NCBI GenBank assembly: GCA_005884115.1
Contig: VAXW01000005.1
Location: forward strand, 1-64,000
Direction of reading: 5' to 3'
Source: Actinomycetota bacterium
Lineage (GTDB): Bacteria > Actinomycetota > Thermoleophilia > Solirubrobacterales > Solirubrobacteraceae
DNA length: 64,000 nucleotides
The translations under genes and the position numbers were made by a program. The notes beneath the pieces were generated by a model that was not told the DNA's origin, did no database searches, and saw nothing but the letters and a program-made list of their open reading frames with translations. Shown piece by piece: positions 35,959 to 46,738 of this stretch (position 1 is its first letter; each line of letters starts with the position of its first letter).

Positions 35959-37049
35959 TCATGCAGCGGCACGTCTAAGCCGCTGCGCCAGTGCCCGTAA
36001 ATGCTCGATCAGCTCGGGTGGCTCGTGCACCTCGAAGTCGGTCCCGAGCATCGCGATGCGCAGCGCCAGCCACGTGAGATTGTCATCGCCCGTCCGGTAC
36101 TCGCACGTGTGAGCGTCTATCGGCTTGATCGTGCCCCAGTGAGCGCGAACGCGCATCGCCTCCGCCGGGGCGCGGAGAGTGACCACCGCCTCGAAGCGGT
36201 TGGGGGCAGCTGTGATGCTCTGCTCTACATATGCGGCTGCATCTTTGGCGGGAAGCGTGCGCGGCGAGAACCGCACCCCGGTCGACGCCGGTCTGGCCAG
36301 GCGGTCGACGCGAAAGGTTCGCCAGTCCTCCCGGTCTCGGTCCCACGCGACGAGGTACCAGCGGCGACCGTGGTTGAGGAGGGAGTGCGGCTCGACGTCG
36401 CGACGGCTGCGAGTTCCATCGCGGCTGCGGTAGCCGAAGCGGACGCGCTCAGAGTCGCGGCAGGCCGACGCGATCACGGTGAGATGTTGGGGGCGACCGT
36501 GGGGCCGGCGGCAGGAGATGTGACGGTCGCCGAACCCAGCGCTCGCACGCGCCGGCGTAGGTGCGCGGGCAGCACCTGCTCGAGCTTGACCAGCGCTCGC
36601 ACGGCCGTCTCCTCGATGCCCGTCACCGACGCGCGGGCGGCGGTGCGAAGGCCGACCGCAATCGCGATCGCCTCCTCGTCGTCCAGGAGCAGCGGCGGCA
36701 TCGCGCTTCCCGCGCGCAGCCGGTATCCGCCGGCGGGGCCCGGGAGCGACTCCACCGGATAACCCAGCCGGCGCAGCCGCTCGATGTCGCGCCGGATCGT
36801 CCGGCCGGAGACCTCTAGCCTCTCCGCCAGCTCGTCGCCCGGCCAGTCACGCCGTCCCTGCAGTAGGGAGAGGAGCTCAAGCAGCCGGCTGGAGGTCTCG
36901 CTCATCGCATTTACATGGTGTTTGCAATTGAGGACAGATTCTGACCTAAAACGTTCGTAGCGTGCTTCGTCCACCTCAACGAGCAAGAAGGGAGCACCAA
37001 TGCCTGAGCGAGACGGATACATGCCCGGAGTGCCGTGCTGGATCGACAC
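35959..37049 (-). pseudogene. HTH-WYL (YafY-like) regulator split into two overlapping ORFs
   Basis: ORF 36474-37049 carries HTH and WYL beginning, ORF 35959-36477 carries VRFGYRSRDG...HSLLNHGRRWYLVAWDRDREDWRTFRVDRL; GTGA overlap at 36474-36477. Confidence 0.7.
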
Positions 37050-37887
37050 CAGCCAGCCCGACCCCGAGGCGGCCGTGGCTTTCTACAGCGGCCTCTTCGG
37101 CTGGGACTTCGAGGACGTGATGCCCCCCGGGGCACCCGGCAAGTACTTCATCGCGCGGCTGCACGGCGGCGACGTGGCAGCCGTCGGATCGCAGCCCGAG
37201 GGCGCGCCTCCGATGGCCGTATGGAACACATACGTGTGGGTGCAGAGCGCCGACGAGGCCGCCGCGAAGGTGCGCCAGGCGGGCGGGCGCGTCCTCACCG
37301 ACCCCTTCGACGTCATGGACGCGGGCCGGATGGCCGCGTTCATGGATCCCGAGGGCGCGGCGTTCTGCGTCTGGCAAGCGAAAGCGCACAGGGGTGCGCG
37401 CATCGTCAACGAGCCCGGCTCGTTGAACTTCAATGGCCTCAACACGCGCGACCCCGAGAGCGCAAAGCCTTTCTATGGCTCGCTGTTCGGATGGGAGACG
37501 CTTGGTCTCGACGGGGGCGCGGAGATGTGGCGTCTGCCGGGCTACGGCGACTTCTTGGAGACGAGCGACCCGGGCCTCCGCGCGCGGATGGCAGAGAGCG
37601 GCGCTCCGGGGGGCTTCGAGGACGTCGTCGCGGCGATCCAGCCGATCGCCGATGACCAGCCTGACCTCCCCCCGCACTGGAGCGTGACCTTCGCCGTCGA
37701 CGACGCCGACGCGACGGCCGAAAGGGCCGTCGAGCTGGGCGGCAACGTGACGGTCGCGCCGTTCGATGCGCCGTGGGTGCGGATGACGGTCATCGCTGAT
37801 CCGCAGGGTGCGACGTTCATCGCCAGCAAGTTCGTCCCCGAGAACAGGGATCTCGCCGCCCAGGCTTCGTCGGCGAGGGCGGCCTAG
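37000..37887 (+). CDS. VOC-family (glyoxalase-like) protein, two VOC modules
   Basis: GVPCWIDTSQPDPEAAVAFYSGLFGWDFE and LNTRDPESAKPFYGSLFGWE. Confidence 0.9.
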   Translation: MPERDGYMPGVPCWIDTSQPDPEAAVAFYSGLFGWDFEDVMPPGAPGKYFIARLHGGDVAAVGSQPEGAPPMAVWNTYVWVQSADEAAAKVRQAGGRVLTDPFDVMDAGRMAAFMDPEGAAFCVWQAKAHRGARIVNEPGSLNFNGLNTRDPESAKPFYGSLFGWETLGLDGGAEMWRLPGYGDFLETSDPGLRARMAESGAPGGFEDVVAAIQPIADDQPDLPPHWSVTFAVDDADATAERAVELGGNVTVAPFDAPWVRMTVIADPQGATFIASKFVPENRDLAAQASSARAA

Positions 37888-37918
37888 CCAAGCGCGCGGC
37901 CGACCAGGATGCGCGGCT

Positions 37919-37963
37919 TGCACCGGGCGAGGCGGGCGCGCGCGCCCGTCCTCGCCCGGTGCA
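37919..37963. terminator. Long near-perfect inverted repeat, terminator-like
   Basis: TGCACCGGGCGAGG...CCTCGCCCGGTGCA (14 bp perfect) with inner CGGGCGCG/CGCGCCCG (8 bp), one unpaired T; no U-tract. Confidence 0.6.
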
Positions 37964-38036
37964 GGGCTGATCTCGGTGCATACCGGTTCGTTTCGGCGCG
38001 CAAAGTCGGGTGCCGGTGTCCGGGTAGGCTTGGCCA

Positions 38037-38372
38037 GTGGAGAACGCACGCGCACGCGAACTTCTCGACCGTGAGCGGGCACGCATCGAACGCGAGATGG
38101 CGGCGCTCGAGCGCGATGGACTGCGGGAGGCCGCGCGAAGGGAACCGGGTGACCGCGACGCTGAGGAGCTCTACGAAGACGAGCTCGCCGAGGGCCGTCT
38201 CGCCGAGCTCCGCGACCAGCTCGCCTCCGTCGGCCGCGCCGAAGAGAGGCTCGCGGCCGGGACCTACGGGATCTCGATCGAGAGTGGCAAGGCGATACCG
38301 GACGACCGCTTGGAGGCACACCCGACCGCGGAGCGGACTGTCGAGGAGGAGGCTCGCATCCGGCGCGCCTAG
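38037..38372 (+). CDS. DksA/TraR-like protein lacking zinc cysteines
   Basis: Coiled-coil N-term; GTYGISIESGKAIPDDRLEAHPTAERT aligns with the DksA zinc-finger region but has no Cys. Confidence 0.7.
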   Translation: MENARARELLDRERARIEREMAALERDGLREAARREPGDRDAEELYEDELAEGRLAELRDQLASVGRAEERLAAGTYGISIESGKAIPDDRLEAHPTAERTVEEEARIRRA

Positions 38373-38475
38373 GCCTGTCCCGCGTCGCACCGCGGCGCGG
38401 CGATGCCACCGAGAGCCGCCACCATGCGGCGCGTCGTCAGGAGTCAGCGTGAACTGAGCTACCGTCTCCACGGTC

Positions 38476-39831
38476 GTGACCGAGTTGATGTCGACCACGG
38501 CCGCTGCGCTGGCGCCGGCGCACCAACGCTATTTGCTCGAGGCGCGCCAGATGCAGGCGCTGTCGTTCGCGGTCCACATACCTTTGGTCTGTTTCGGGAT
38601 CGCGTTCCCGGCGATGGTCCTGTTCGTCGAGTGGCTGTATCAGCGCACCGGCGATGAGGTCTACCGCACGCTCGCCAGGCGCTGGTCGAAGGTGATGCTG
38701 GCGCTCTTCGCGGTCGGCGTGATCACGGGCACGATTCTCAGCTTCGAGATGGGCCTGCTGTGGCCGAACTTCACCGGCACGTTCGGCGGGGTCTTCGGGC
38801 TCGGCTTCGCGATCGAGGGCTTCTCGTTCTTCATGGAGGCGATCTTCATCGGCATATACGTCTACGGCTGGGATCGGCTGCCCGGGCGACTGCACTTCGC
38901 AAGCGGGATTCCCGTCGTGCTCGCCGGCCTCAGCGGCTCGCTGATGGTGATCTCCGTCAACGCCTGGATGAACCATCCGTCGGGCTTTCGCCTGGTCGGC
39001 GGTCACGTCGCCGACGTTCACCCTCTGGCGGCACTGTTCGGGAATGCCTACCTGTGGCACGAGCTCGTGCACATGTATCTCGCCGGCTACATCGTGACCG
39101 GCTTCCTCGTGGCCGGGGTGTACGCCGCGGGGCGCCTGCGCGGCCGCTGGGGCCGGTACGAGCGCGCCGCGCTCGCCATCCCGTTGACCGTGGCGGCGCT
39201 CGCCGCGCCGGCGCAGGTCCTGGTCGGCGACTGGGCTGCCCGCGACGTCGCGCATAGCCAGCCCGTCAAGCTCGCGGCGATCGAGGGCCTGGCGAGGACG
39301 ACGCGCGGCGCCTCCGAGCATGTGCTTGGCTGGTACACCGATGGCCGAGTCCGCTACGGAATCGCAATCCCGAAGCTGCTCTCGCTGCTCGCGTTCCACG
39401 ACCCGAACGCGACGGTCCAGGGCCTCGACACGGTCTCGGCGTCGCAGCGCCCGCCGGTGAACGTCGTGCGGATCGCGTTCCAGCTGATGGTCGCAATCGG
39501 CACGCTGCTGGCGCTGTTCGGGGTTCTTTACCTGGTGGTGCGCGTGCGCCGCAAGCGGCTGCCGGAATCGGTCTGGTTCTACCGCGCGCTCGTGGCGGCG
39601 GGCCCGCTTTCGGTCGTCGCGTTGATCGCGGGCTGGGTCGTTACCGAGGTCGGTCGCCAGCCCTGGGTCGTATACCGGGTGATGCTGACCTCGCAGGCCG
39701 TCACGGGCGCCGGCGGCATCCCCGTTGGCTACGCCACGCTTGCGCTCGTCTACATCGGTGTCGCGGCGGCGGTTGCCTGGGTCCTACGCCGGCTGGCACG
39801 GGTGCCGCTGCACGCGGCCGGCGGGGACTGA
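38476..39831 (+). CDS. cydA: Cytochrome bd ubiquinol oxidase subunit I
   Basis: LLEARQMQALSFAVHIPLVCFGIAFPA, GFAIEGFSFFMEAIFIGIYVYGWDRL, EVGRQPWVVY. Confidence 0.93.
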   Translation: MTELMSTTAAALAPAHQRYLLEARQMQALSFAVHIPLVCFGIAFPAMVLFVEWLYQRTGDEVYRTLARRWSKVMLALFAVGVITGTILSFEMGLLWPNFTGTFGGVFGLGFAIEGFSFFMEAIFIGIYVYGWDRLPGRLHFASGIPVVLAGLSGSLMVISVNAWMNHPSGFRLVGGHVADVHPLAALFGNAYLWHELVHMYLAGYIVTGFLVAGVYAAGRLRGRWGRYERAALAIPLTVAALAAPAQVLVGDWAARDVAHSQPVKLAAIEGLARTTRGASEHVLGWYTDGRVRYGIAIPKLLSLLAFHDPNATVQGLDTVSASQRPPVNVVRIAFQLMVAIGTLLALFGVLYLVVRVRRKRLPESVWFYRALVAAGPLSVVALIAGWVVTEVGRQPWVVYRVMLTSQAVTGAGGIPVGYATLALVYIGVAAAVAWVLRRLARVPLHAAGGD

Positions 39832-41060
39832 TGATGCACCTCTACGACGTACCGCTCGCGTTCGCGCTGGTCGGCCTGGTGCTCTACACGGTCCTCGCCG
39901 GCGCCGACTTCGGCGCCGGCGCGTGGCGGCTGCTCGCTGGCCGCGGCGGCGTTGGCGAGCGGATCCGCGACCACGCCCACCACTCGATGGGTCCGGTGTG
40001 GGAGGCCAACCATGTCTGGCTCATCTTCGTCCTGACGGTGATGTGGACCGCCTACCCCGCCGCGTTCGGCTCGATCGCCTCGACACTGTCGGTGCCGCTG
40101 CTCTTGGCCGCAATCGGGATCATCGTTCGGGGCGCCGCATACGCGCTGCGCACCGGAGCCCAGACCCCACGGGAGCTGCGCGCGATCGACGGAGTGTCGG
40201 CGATCTCGTCGATCGTGACCCCGTTCGCCCTCGGTGCGGCGGTCGGCGGGATCGCCTCGCGCCGCGTCCCCGTCGGCAACGCCACCGGGCAGCTGTTCTC
40301 GAGCTGGCTGAATCCCACCTCGGGGCTGATCGGCGGCCTGGCCATCGCCACCTCGGCCTACCTGGCCGCTGTCTACCTGGCGGCCGACGCCGAGCGCATC
40401 GGCGAGCGCGAGCTCGCGCAAGCCTTCCGCGCGCGCGCCCTTGCCGCCGGCATCGCCGCCGGCGCGGTCGCGCTGGGCGGGCTCGCCGTGCTGCACGCCG
40501 ACGCCCACCCGCTCTATCGCGCGCTCATCAGGGGCAGCGCCCTGGGTGCGCTGATCAGCTCGATCGTCGCCGGCTGCCTGACGCTCATGCTCGTCTGGAG
40601 GCGGCGCTTCGAGGCCGCTCGCTACACGGCCGCGCTCGCCGTCGCGGCGATCATCGCCGGCTGGGGACTGGCGCAGCATCCGCTGCTGCTCCCGGGATTG
40701 ACCGTGGCCCAAGCGGCTGCGCCGCACGACACGCTGATCGCCATCGTCGTCGTGGTGATCGCCGGTGGCGCGCTGCTGTTTCCATCGCTTGGCCTGCTGT
40801 TCGGGCTGCTCCTGAGCGGGCGCCTCGACCGCGACCGTGCGCAGGCCCCGAGCGGTCCGACGGGGCGCGCGCTGCTTGCCGCCTCAGCCGCGGGGCTGCT
40901 CGGGCGAGGCGCCGCTGTCGCCCTGGTCATGGGCGTCGGCTTCCTCACGATCGCCGAGGCGCCCTGGGCGCACATCATCGGCGTGGTCTCGCTCTGCGCA
41001 TTCATCGTGCTCGGCTTCGCGGCGCTCGCGCCGACAGACGCCGGCCTCCCCGAGGACTAA
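39831..41060 (+). CDS. cydB: Cytochrome bd ubiquinol oxidase subunit II
   Basis: LYTVLAGADFGAGAWRLLAG, HHSMGPVWEANHVWLIFVLTVMWTAYPAAF. Confidence 0.93.
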   Translation: MMHLYDVPLAFALVGLVLYTVLAGADFGAGAWRLLAGRGGVGERIRDHAHHSMGPVWEANHVWLIFVLTVMWTAYPAAFGSIASTLSVPLLLAAIGIIVRGAAYALRTGAQTPRELRAIDGVSAISSIVTPFALGAAVGGIASRRVPVGNATGQLFSSWLNPTSGLIGGLAIATSAYLAAVYLAADAERIGERELAQAFRARALAAGIAAGAVALGGLAVLHADAHPLYRALIRGSALGALISSIVAGCLTLMLVWRRRFEAARYTAALAVAAIIAGWGLAQHPLLLPGLTVAQAAAPHDTLIAIVVVVIAGGALLFPSLGLLFGLLLSGRLDRDRAQAPSGPTGRALLAASAAGLLGRGAAVALVMGVGFLTIAEAPWAHIIGVVSLCAFIVLGFAALAPTDAGLPED

Positions 41061-41110
41061 CGGCGCGGCGCGAGGAGTCCTCTGCGCGTGCGCCGAGCAT
41101 GCTGGAGGCG

Positions 41111-41757
41111 TCAGCGCGCCGAGACGCCTTCGAGCAGCTCCATGATCGGGACCTTCAGCGCGGGCACCGCGGCGTGTTCGCCTGCGGCGATCAGCCCCGT
41201 CACCATCGCGCTGATGGCGCCCGCGAGCGCGCGCACGCCAAAGCGCGGTCCGGCAGTCGCGCGATCGCGTCCTCGCCTGCGAGCAGCTCGTAAGCAACCT
41301 CGCCGAAGCGATCCAGCACCCGGGCGCGGCGCCTCCACGCGTCGGGCCCGGCCGCGTAGACCTCGATCAAGAACGTGCGCGCGAGCGCCGGCTCGGCGGC
41401 GATCGCGTCGAGATAGCGCTCGAGCACGCGCTCGAAGCGCCCCGCCGCCGGCGCCCCGCCGGCGGCCGCGCCCCGCATCGCATCCGTGAGCCTACGCACG
41501 GCCTCGTCGTAGGCGGCGAGGAAGCAATCCTGCTTGTTTTCGAAGTGCTCGTAGAAAGTCTCACGCGACGCCCGCGCTCCGCCGATCACGTCCGCCACGG
41601 AGGTGCTCGCGTAGCCCTTCTGCGCGACCGCCTCGACCATCGCGTGCAGCATCCGCGCGCGCTGCGAGGCGCGCACCTGCTCGCGTGAGAGCGAGTGGCG
41701 CCCGCGCGGCAGGACGGCGAGCTCGGGATGCGCGGCGGCGTTGAGTGAGGCGCTCAC
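41111..41757 (-). pseudogene. TetR/AcrR-family regulator with apparent frameshift
   Basis: Frame ending at 41200 reads LPRGRHSLSREQVRASQRARMLHAMVEAVAQKGYASTSVADVIGGARASRETFYEHFENKQDCFLAAYDEA...EDAIARLPD; C-terminal PRFGVRALAGAISAMVTGLIAAGEHAAVPALKVPIMELLEGV continues in another frame. Confidence 0.7.
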
Positions 41758-41775
41758 GGGACGACCGTAGCAGTT

Positions 41776-41812
41776 TATGTACATAGGTGTTCGTGACGTA
41801 CATATCTGTTCG
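41776..41812. promoter_or_regulatory. Putative TetR operator
   Basis: TATGTAC (41776-41782)...GTACATA (41798-41804) inverted pair, and TACATAGGTGTTCG/TACATATCTGTTCG direct pair. Confidence 0.6.
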
Positions 41813-41860
41813 CAATGTGTTATGGTCGCGGCCATCGACGGCCGCGAGAGGGGAGGGCGA

Positions 41861-43324
41861 GTGCGCACCGAGGCTAGGTTGAGGAGGCAGGGGACGGCGG
41901 CTTGCGGTCGCTGGGCGCTGGTGTGCGGTCGCTCCAGGCGCGCGCGCAGGCGGGCGAGAGGCATCTGGGCCGCGTTCGTGCTCGCTTCGTGCGCGTGGCT
42001 GCTGACGGCGAGCTCCGCGGGCGCCACTCCAGCGTTCAAGGACGGCCATGGGCTGCATGTGAGCGCCGTCACGCAGCTCGATCCTCGCCTGCTCGAAGTC
42101 ACCGTCACGACGGCGGCTCTACCCGGACCGGCGCACGTGCGCATCCTGCTGCCCTCGAACTACTACGCAAAACCAACGCAGCGCTTTCCGGTCTTCTACC
42201 TGCTGCACGGCACCAGCGGGGGGGCCTCCGACTGGACCGAAAAAGGCAGCGCCGAGCAGACCACGGAAGGCGTGCCGATGATCGTCGTGATGCCCGATAT
42301 CGCGCTCAACGACGACGGCGGCGGCTGGTGCACGAACTGGCCCGACGGCGAATACAGCTGGGAGACCTTCCATATCCAACAGCTGATTCCGTGGGTCGAC
42401 GCCAACCTGCACACGGTCGCAGCGCGCAAGGGGCGCGCGATCGCGGGGCTCTCGCAGGGAGGCTTCTGCTCGACGAGCTATGCGGCGCGCCATCCCGACC
42501 TGTTCAGCACGGTGCTCGGCTACTCCGGCGCGCCCGACATCGCCTACGACCTCGAAGACGAGGTGGGCAGCACCGTGATCATCAACCTGACGGAGGCCCT
42601 CCTCGACGGCGTGCCGCCGAACTCGATGTTCGGCGACCGCGCGACCAACGAGATCAACTGGGCCACGCACGACCCAGCGACGCTCGCGAACAACCTGCGC
42701 GGGATGAACATCCTCATGTACTGGGGCGACGGCGAACCCGGTCCGCTCGACCCGACCCCGGCGGAAGCGGGAGCTATCGCGATCGAGGCGCTCGTGAACG
42801 AAGACAACATCGACTTCCGCAGCCGCCTGCAGTCGCTTCAGATCCCCGCCTTCTACAACGACTACGGCCCCGGCACGCACTCGTGGCCGTACTGGACGCG
42901 CGACCTGCAGGAAAGCATCGGTCCGATCGCCGAAGACTTCGCGCACCCCCCCGCGACGCCGAAGAGCGTCACCTACACGATCGCCGACCAGCAGTACTCG
43001 GTGTTCGGCTGGAGCGTCGCCATGCACCGCACGGCGGAGGAGTTCTCGACGCTCGAGAACGCGAGCAAGCGCGGCTTCGCGCTCGCCGGCAGCGGCTCGG
43101 GCACGGTGCTGACGCCGCCGGTGTACACGGCCGGGACTCAGTACGCCGTGACGCTGCACGGCCAAGGCATCGACACGAGCACGACCGTGACCGCGCGCGC
43201 GGACCGGCGCCTTGAAATCGAGGTGCCGCTGGGACCGCCGAACCCCTACCAGGAGGACACCGTAGAAGCGATCGCGACGGGGACCGCCGTGTACACGACG
43301 ACCGTCTCGATCGCCAAGCTCTGA
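41861..43324 (+). CDS. Secreted esterase-family alpha/beta hydrolase (antigen-85/esterase-D-like)
   Basis: Signal peptide; VFYLLHGTSGGASDWTEKG, RAIAGLSQGGFCSTSYAARHPDLFSTVLGYSG. Confidence 0.8.
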   Translation: MRTEARLRRQGTAACGRWALVCGRSRRARRRARGIWAAFVLASCAWLLTASSAGATPAFKDGHGLHVSAVTQLDPRLLEVTVTTAALPGPAHVRILLPSNYYAKPTQRFPVFYLLHGTSGGASDWTEKGSAEQTTEGVPMIVVMPDIALNDDGGGWCTNWPDGEYSWETFHIQQLIPWVDANLHTVAARKGRAIAGLSQGGFCSTSYAARHPDLFSTVLGYSGAPDIAYDLEDEVGSTVIINLTEALLDGVPPNSMFGDRATNEINWATHDPATLANNLRGMNILMYWGDGEPGPLDPTPAEAGAIAIEALVNEDNIDFRSRLQSLQIPAFYNDYGPGTHSWPYWTRDLQESIGPIAEDFAHPPATPKSVTYTIADQQYSVFGWSVAMHRTAEEFSTLENASKRGFALAGSGSGTVLTPPVYTAGTQYAVTLHGQGIDTSTTVTARADRRLEIEVPLGPPNPYQEDTVEAIATGTAVYTTTVSIAKL

Positions 43325-43430
43325 TCGCCCGCGCCGTCCGTCGGCCGGCCCTCGGATCTGCGGCGCGCGACCCCTCGCGGCCGCCAGGCCGCCTTCAAAT
43401 CCGATACCCGCACCGCACCGCGCCGAGGCG

Positions 43431-44241
<811 letters not shown>

Positions 44242-44249
<8 letters not shown>

Positions 44250-45306
44250 GTGTGATCGTCCCCCTGCGCGCGCGTCCCACGAACACGTTCGCCGTCATCG
44301 CCACGATCACCGCCAGGCCCGTGTAGAAGAGCAGGTAGTTGGCCTGCACGCCCTGGAGGATCAGCCCGTCCTTGAGGACACCCAGGAAAAGGGCGCCGAT
44401 CAGGGCTCCCACCACGGTTCCGGAGCCCCCCGTGAGCAACGTGCCGCCGATCACGGCTGCGGCGACCGCGAGAAACAGGATTTCATTGGGACCTGCCGGG
44501 TTCGGCTGCACCGTCGCCGAGCGCACCGCCTCGAAGACCCCCACCAGGCCCGCCGTCAGGCTGCAAAGCATGTAGTTGCGGATCATCACCACGTTCACCC
44601 GCACGCCTGCCTCGGCCGCGCCCAGCTTGTTCGAGCCGATCGCGACCGTGTACAGCCCCCAGCGGCTGAACGTCAGGACAACCTGGAGGATCACCACTAT
44701 CGCGACCGCCCAGATCAACTCCGAGTAGGTGCCTCCGCCGAAGACCTTTCCGAACGTGCCCAGCGGCGGCTGCCCACCGGGCGTGGCCACCGGCGTGCCT
44801 TTGGAGATGATCAGCGAGAGACCCTCCAAGGTGAACAGCATCCCCAGCGTCGCGACGAACGAGTTGACGCCAACGACCGAGACGAACACGCCGTTGATGG
44901 CTCCCACCACCATGCACACCAGCAGCGCCACGATCACCGCGGGGACCAGCGACATCCCGACGGAGGTGTTCATCTTGTAGAACAGAATCGGCGCGAACAG
45001 GTACAGCCCGGCGATCGACAGGTCGATCTCCCCGAGGATCATCACGAACACCTCTCCGGCCGCGAGGATCGCGAACGGCGCGAAGTACGGCAGCAGCGTC
45101 TTGAAGTTGTCGCCGGTCAGGAAGGTGCTCGTGTTGACCGAGAAGTAGATCGCTGTGACCAGGGCGATCACGATGATGCTGCCCTCGCGCAGGGCGAGGA
45201 GGCGGGCGCCGAGCTCGCGCCATCCAGGCAGGGCCCGGCGCCCCTGCGCCGAGCCCCTCGACCCGCCTGGATCGCGTGCGGCGGGATCCTGAGCCACGCT
45301 CGCCAC
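44242..45306 (-). CDS. Sugar ABC transporter permease (RbsC/FrcC type)
   Basis: GEIDLSIAGLYLFAPIL, GAINGVFVSVVGVNSFVATLGMLFTLEGL, AVAAAVIGGTLLTGGSGTVVGALIGALFLGVL. Confidence 0.9.
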
Positions 45307-45324
45307 GATCGTTCCCGCGCGCTC

Positions 45325-46431
45325 TTACTTGACGACGGCGGCCGCCGTGGTCGTGCCCTCGTAGCGGGACTTCGCCACGTACGGTTCGACCGTTTCCTTC
45401 GTTACGAACTTCAGGCCCGTGTTGGCTTCGAACGGGCCGGTCTGGCTGTTGGACACCTTGTAGAGGAACAGCTGCAGTGTCGGCAGGAAGCCCTGCAGGT
45501 AGGGCTGCTGGTCGATCGTGAAGTCGATGAAGCCTTCCCCGAGCAGCTTGATCGTCTGTTCGGTCAGGTCAAACCCACCCGCGTGAACCTTCCCCCGCAG
45601 CCCGAGCTTCTGCATCACTTTGGCGAGGCTTTCCGTGCTCCCGCCGTCCACCGAGTACAAGCCTTTCGCGCTTTTGTGGCTCTGGTAGAAGGCTTCGATG
45701 GTCGACTGCTCGCCCGCGACCGCCGCGCCGGTCGCCACAGAGTGGGTCGTGATCGGCTTGCCGGAGGACCTGACCGCCTTTTCGACGCCTTCGATGCGCG
45801 GCTGCAGGTTTGCCGACCCCGGCGTGGCGATGAACAGCCCCACTTCGCCGGATCCCACAGCAGAAACGATTCGTTCGCCCATCTTTTCCCCGGCCAGTTT
45901 CAGGTCCTGACCGATGTAGGAGAGACGCTTGTTCGTGGGAGCGTCGGCGTTGTACGCGACGACCGGCATCCCCGCGGCGAGCGCCTTCTCGACCGGAGCG
46001 TTGAACGCGTGCAGGTCTATGAGCGAGACCGCGATGCCGTCCGCTTTTGCCGTAACAGCGCTGTTCAGCGCGTTGACCATCTGGTTGACGTCGCTGTTTT
46101 CCGAGCCCGTCCACTGGTACGAGCAGCCGAGCAGCTTGCAGGCATCCGCGATTCCGTACTGAGTGGGCGTGAAGAAGGGGTTCGTGGTGACGTGGTTTAC
46201 GAACACGAATTTGTAGCTCGGATGCGAGCCGAACACGCTCGTGGAGCCGCCGCCGCTCGACGCGCTGGAGCCGCACGCGGCGAGGATCGTGCTCACCGAG
46301 CCGGCCGCGACTCCGGTCAGCGCGGTGCGACGCAGGAAGGCGCGCCGGTCGAAGCCAGGGCGATCGCTCTCCTGTCGGTCGAGGTAGTCGAGACGCTCAA
46401 CGGCTTCATACGCCTCGTCGGTGTCTGACAT
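45325..46431 (-). CDS. Sugar ABC transporter substrate-binding protein (Tat-type signal)
   Basis: FDRRAFLRRTALTGVAAGSVSTILAACGSS; periplasmic-binding fold motifs. Confidence 0.88.
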   Translation of the reverse strand: MSDTDEAYEAVERLDYLDRQESDRPGFDRRAFLRRTALTGVAAGSVSTILAACGSSASSGGGSTSVFGSHPSYKFVFVNHVTTNPFFTPTQYGIADACKLLGCSYQWTGSENSDVNQMVNALNSAVTAKADGIAVSLIDLHAFNAPVEKALAAGMPVVAYNADAPTNKRLSYIGQDLKLAGEKMGERIVSAVGSGEVGLFIATPGSANLQPRIEGVEKAVRSSGKPITTHSVATGAAVAGEQSTIEAFYQSHKSAKGLYSVDGGSTESLAKVMQKLGLRGKVHAGGFDLTEQTIKLLGEGFIDFTIDQQPYLQGFLPTLQLFLYKVSNSQTGPFEANTGLKFVTKETVEPYVAKSRYEGTTTAAAVVK

Positions 46432-46561
46432 TTCGCTCTCCTTCCCGAGCTGGTTTGCAGAACCCGCGCCGCACTCTATGCCACCCGGGCGCTCGCTTCC
46501 ATCTTTCCCGCAGACGCGCGCGCTAAGCCTCGTGCAGTACTGAAGCGAATACCCTCGTGGC

Positions 46562-46738
46562 ATGAGCGAGCAGCCGCCGCCAGCCGAACCGAAGCGCTCG
46601 CAAGCCGGCACAGCTGCGCAGGGACAGCCGCCGCGCGAGCCCGCTGAGCGCTACGGGATCGTGTTGATCGAGCGGCTCGTCAAAGAAGATGGGCGGTCGC
46701 TGCTGCTCTACATCCGGGAGCGACAAGACGCCCGATGA
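46562..46738 (+). CDS. Small protein (58 aa) upstream of galT
   Basis: [58 protein letters not shown]; stop overlaps galT start; absent from ORF track because of length. Confidence 0.6.
   Translation: MSEQPPPAEPKRSQAGTAAQGQPPREPAERYGIVLIERLVKEDGRSLLLYIRERQDAR

Noticed and set aside
39725-41293. 522-aa plus-strand ORF over cydB
   Set aside because: Alternative frame of cydB, Arg-rich and without domains
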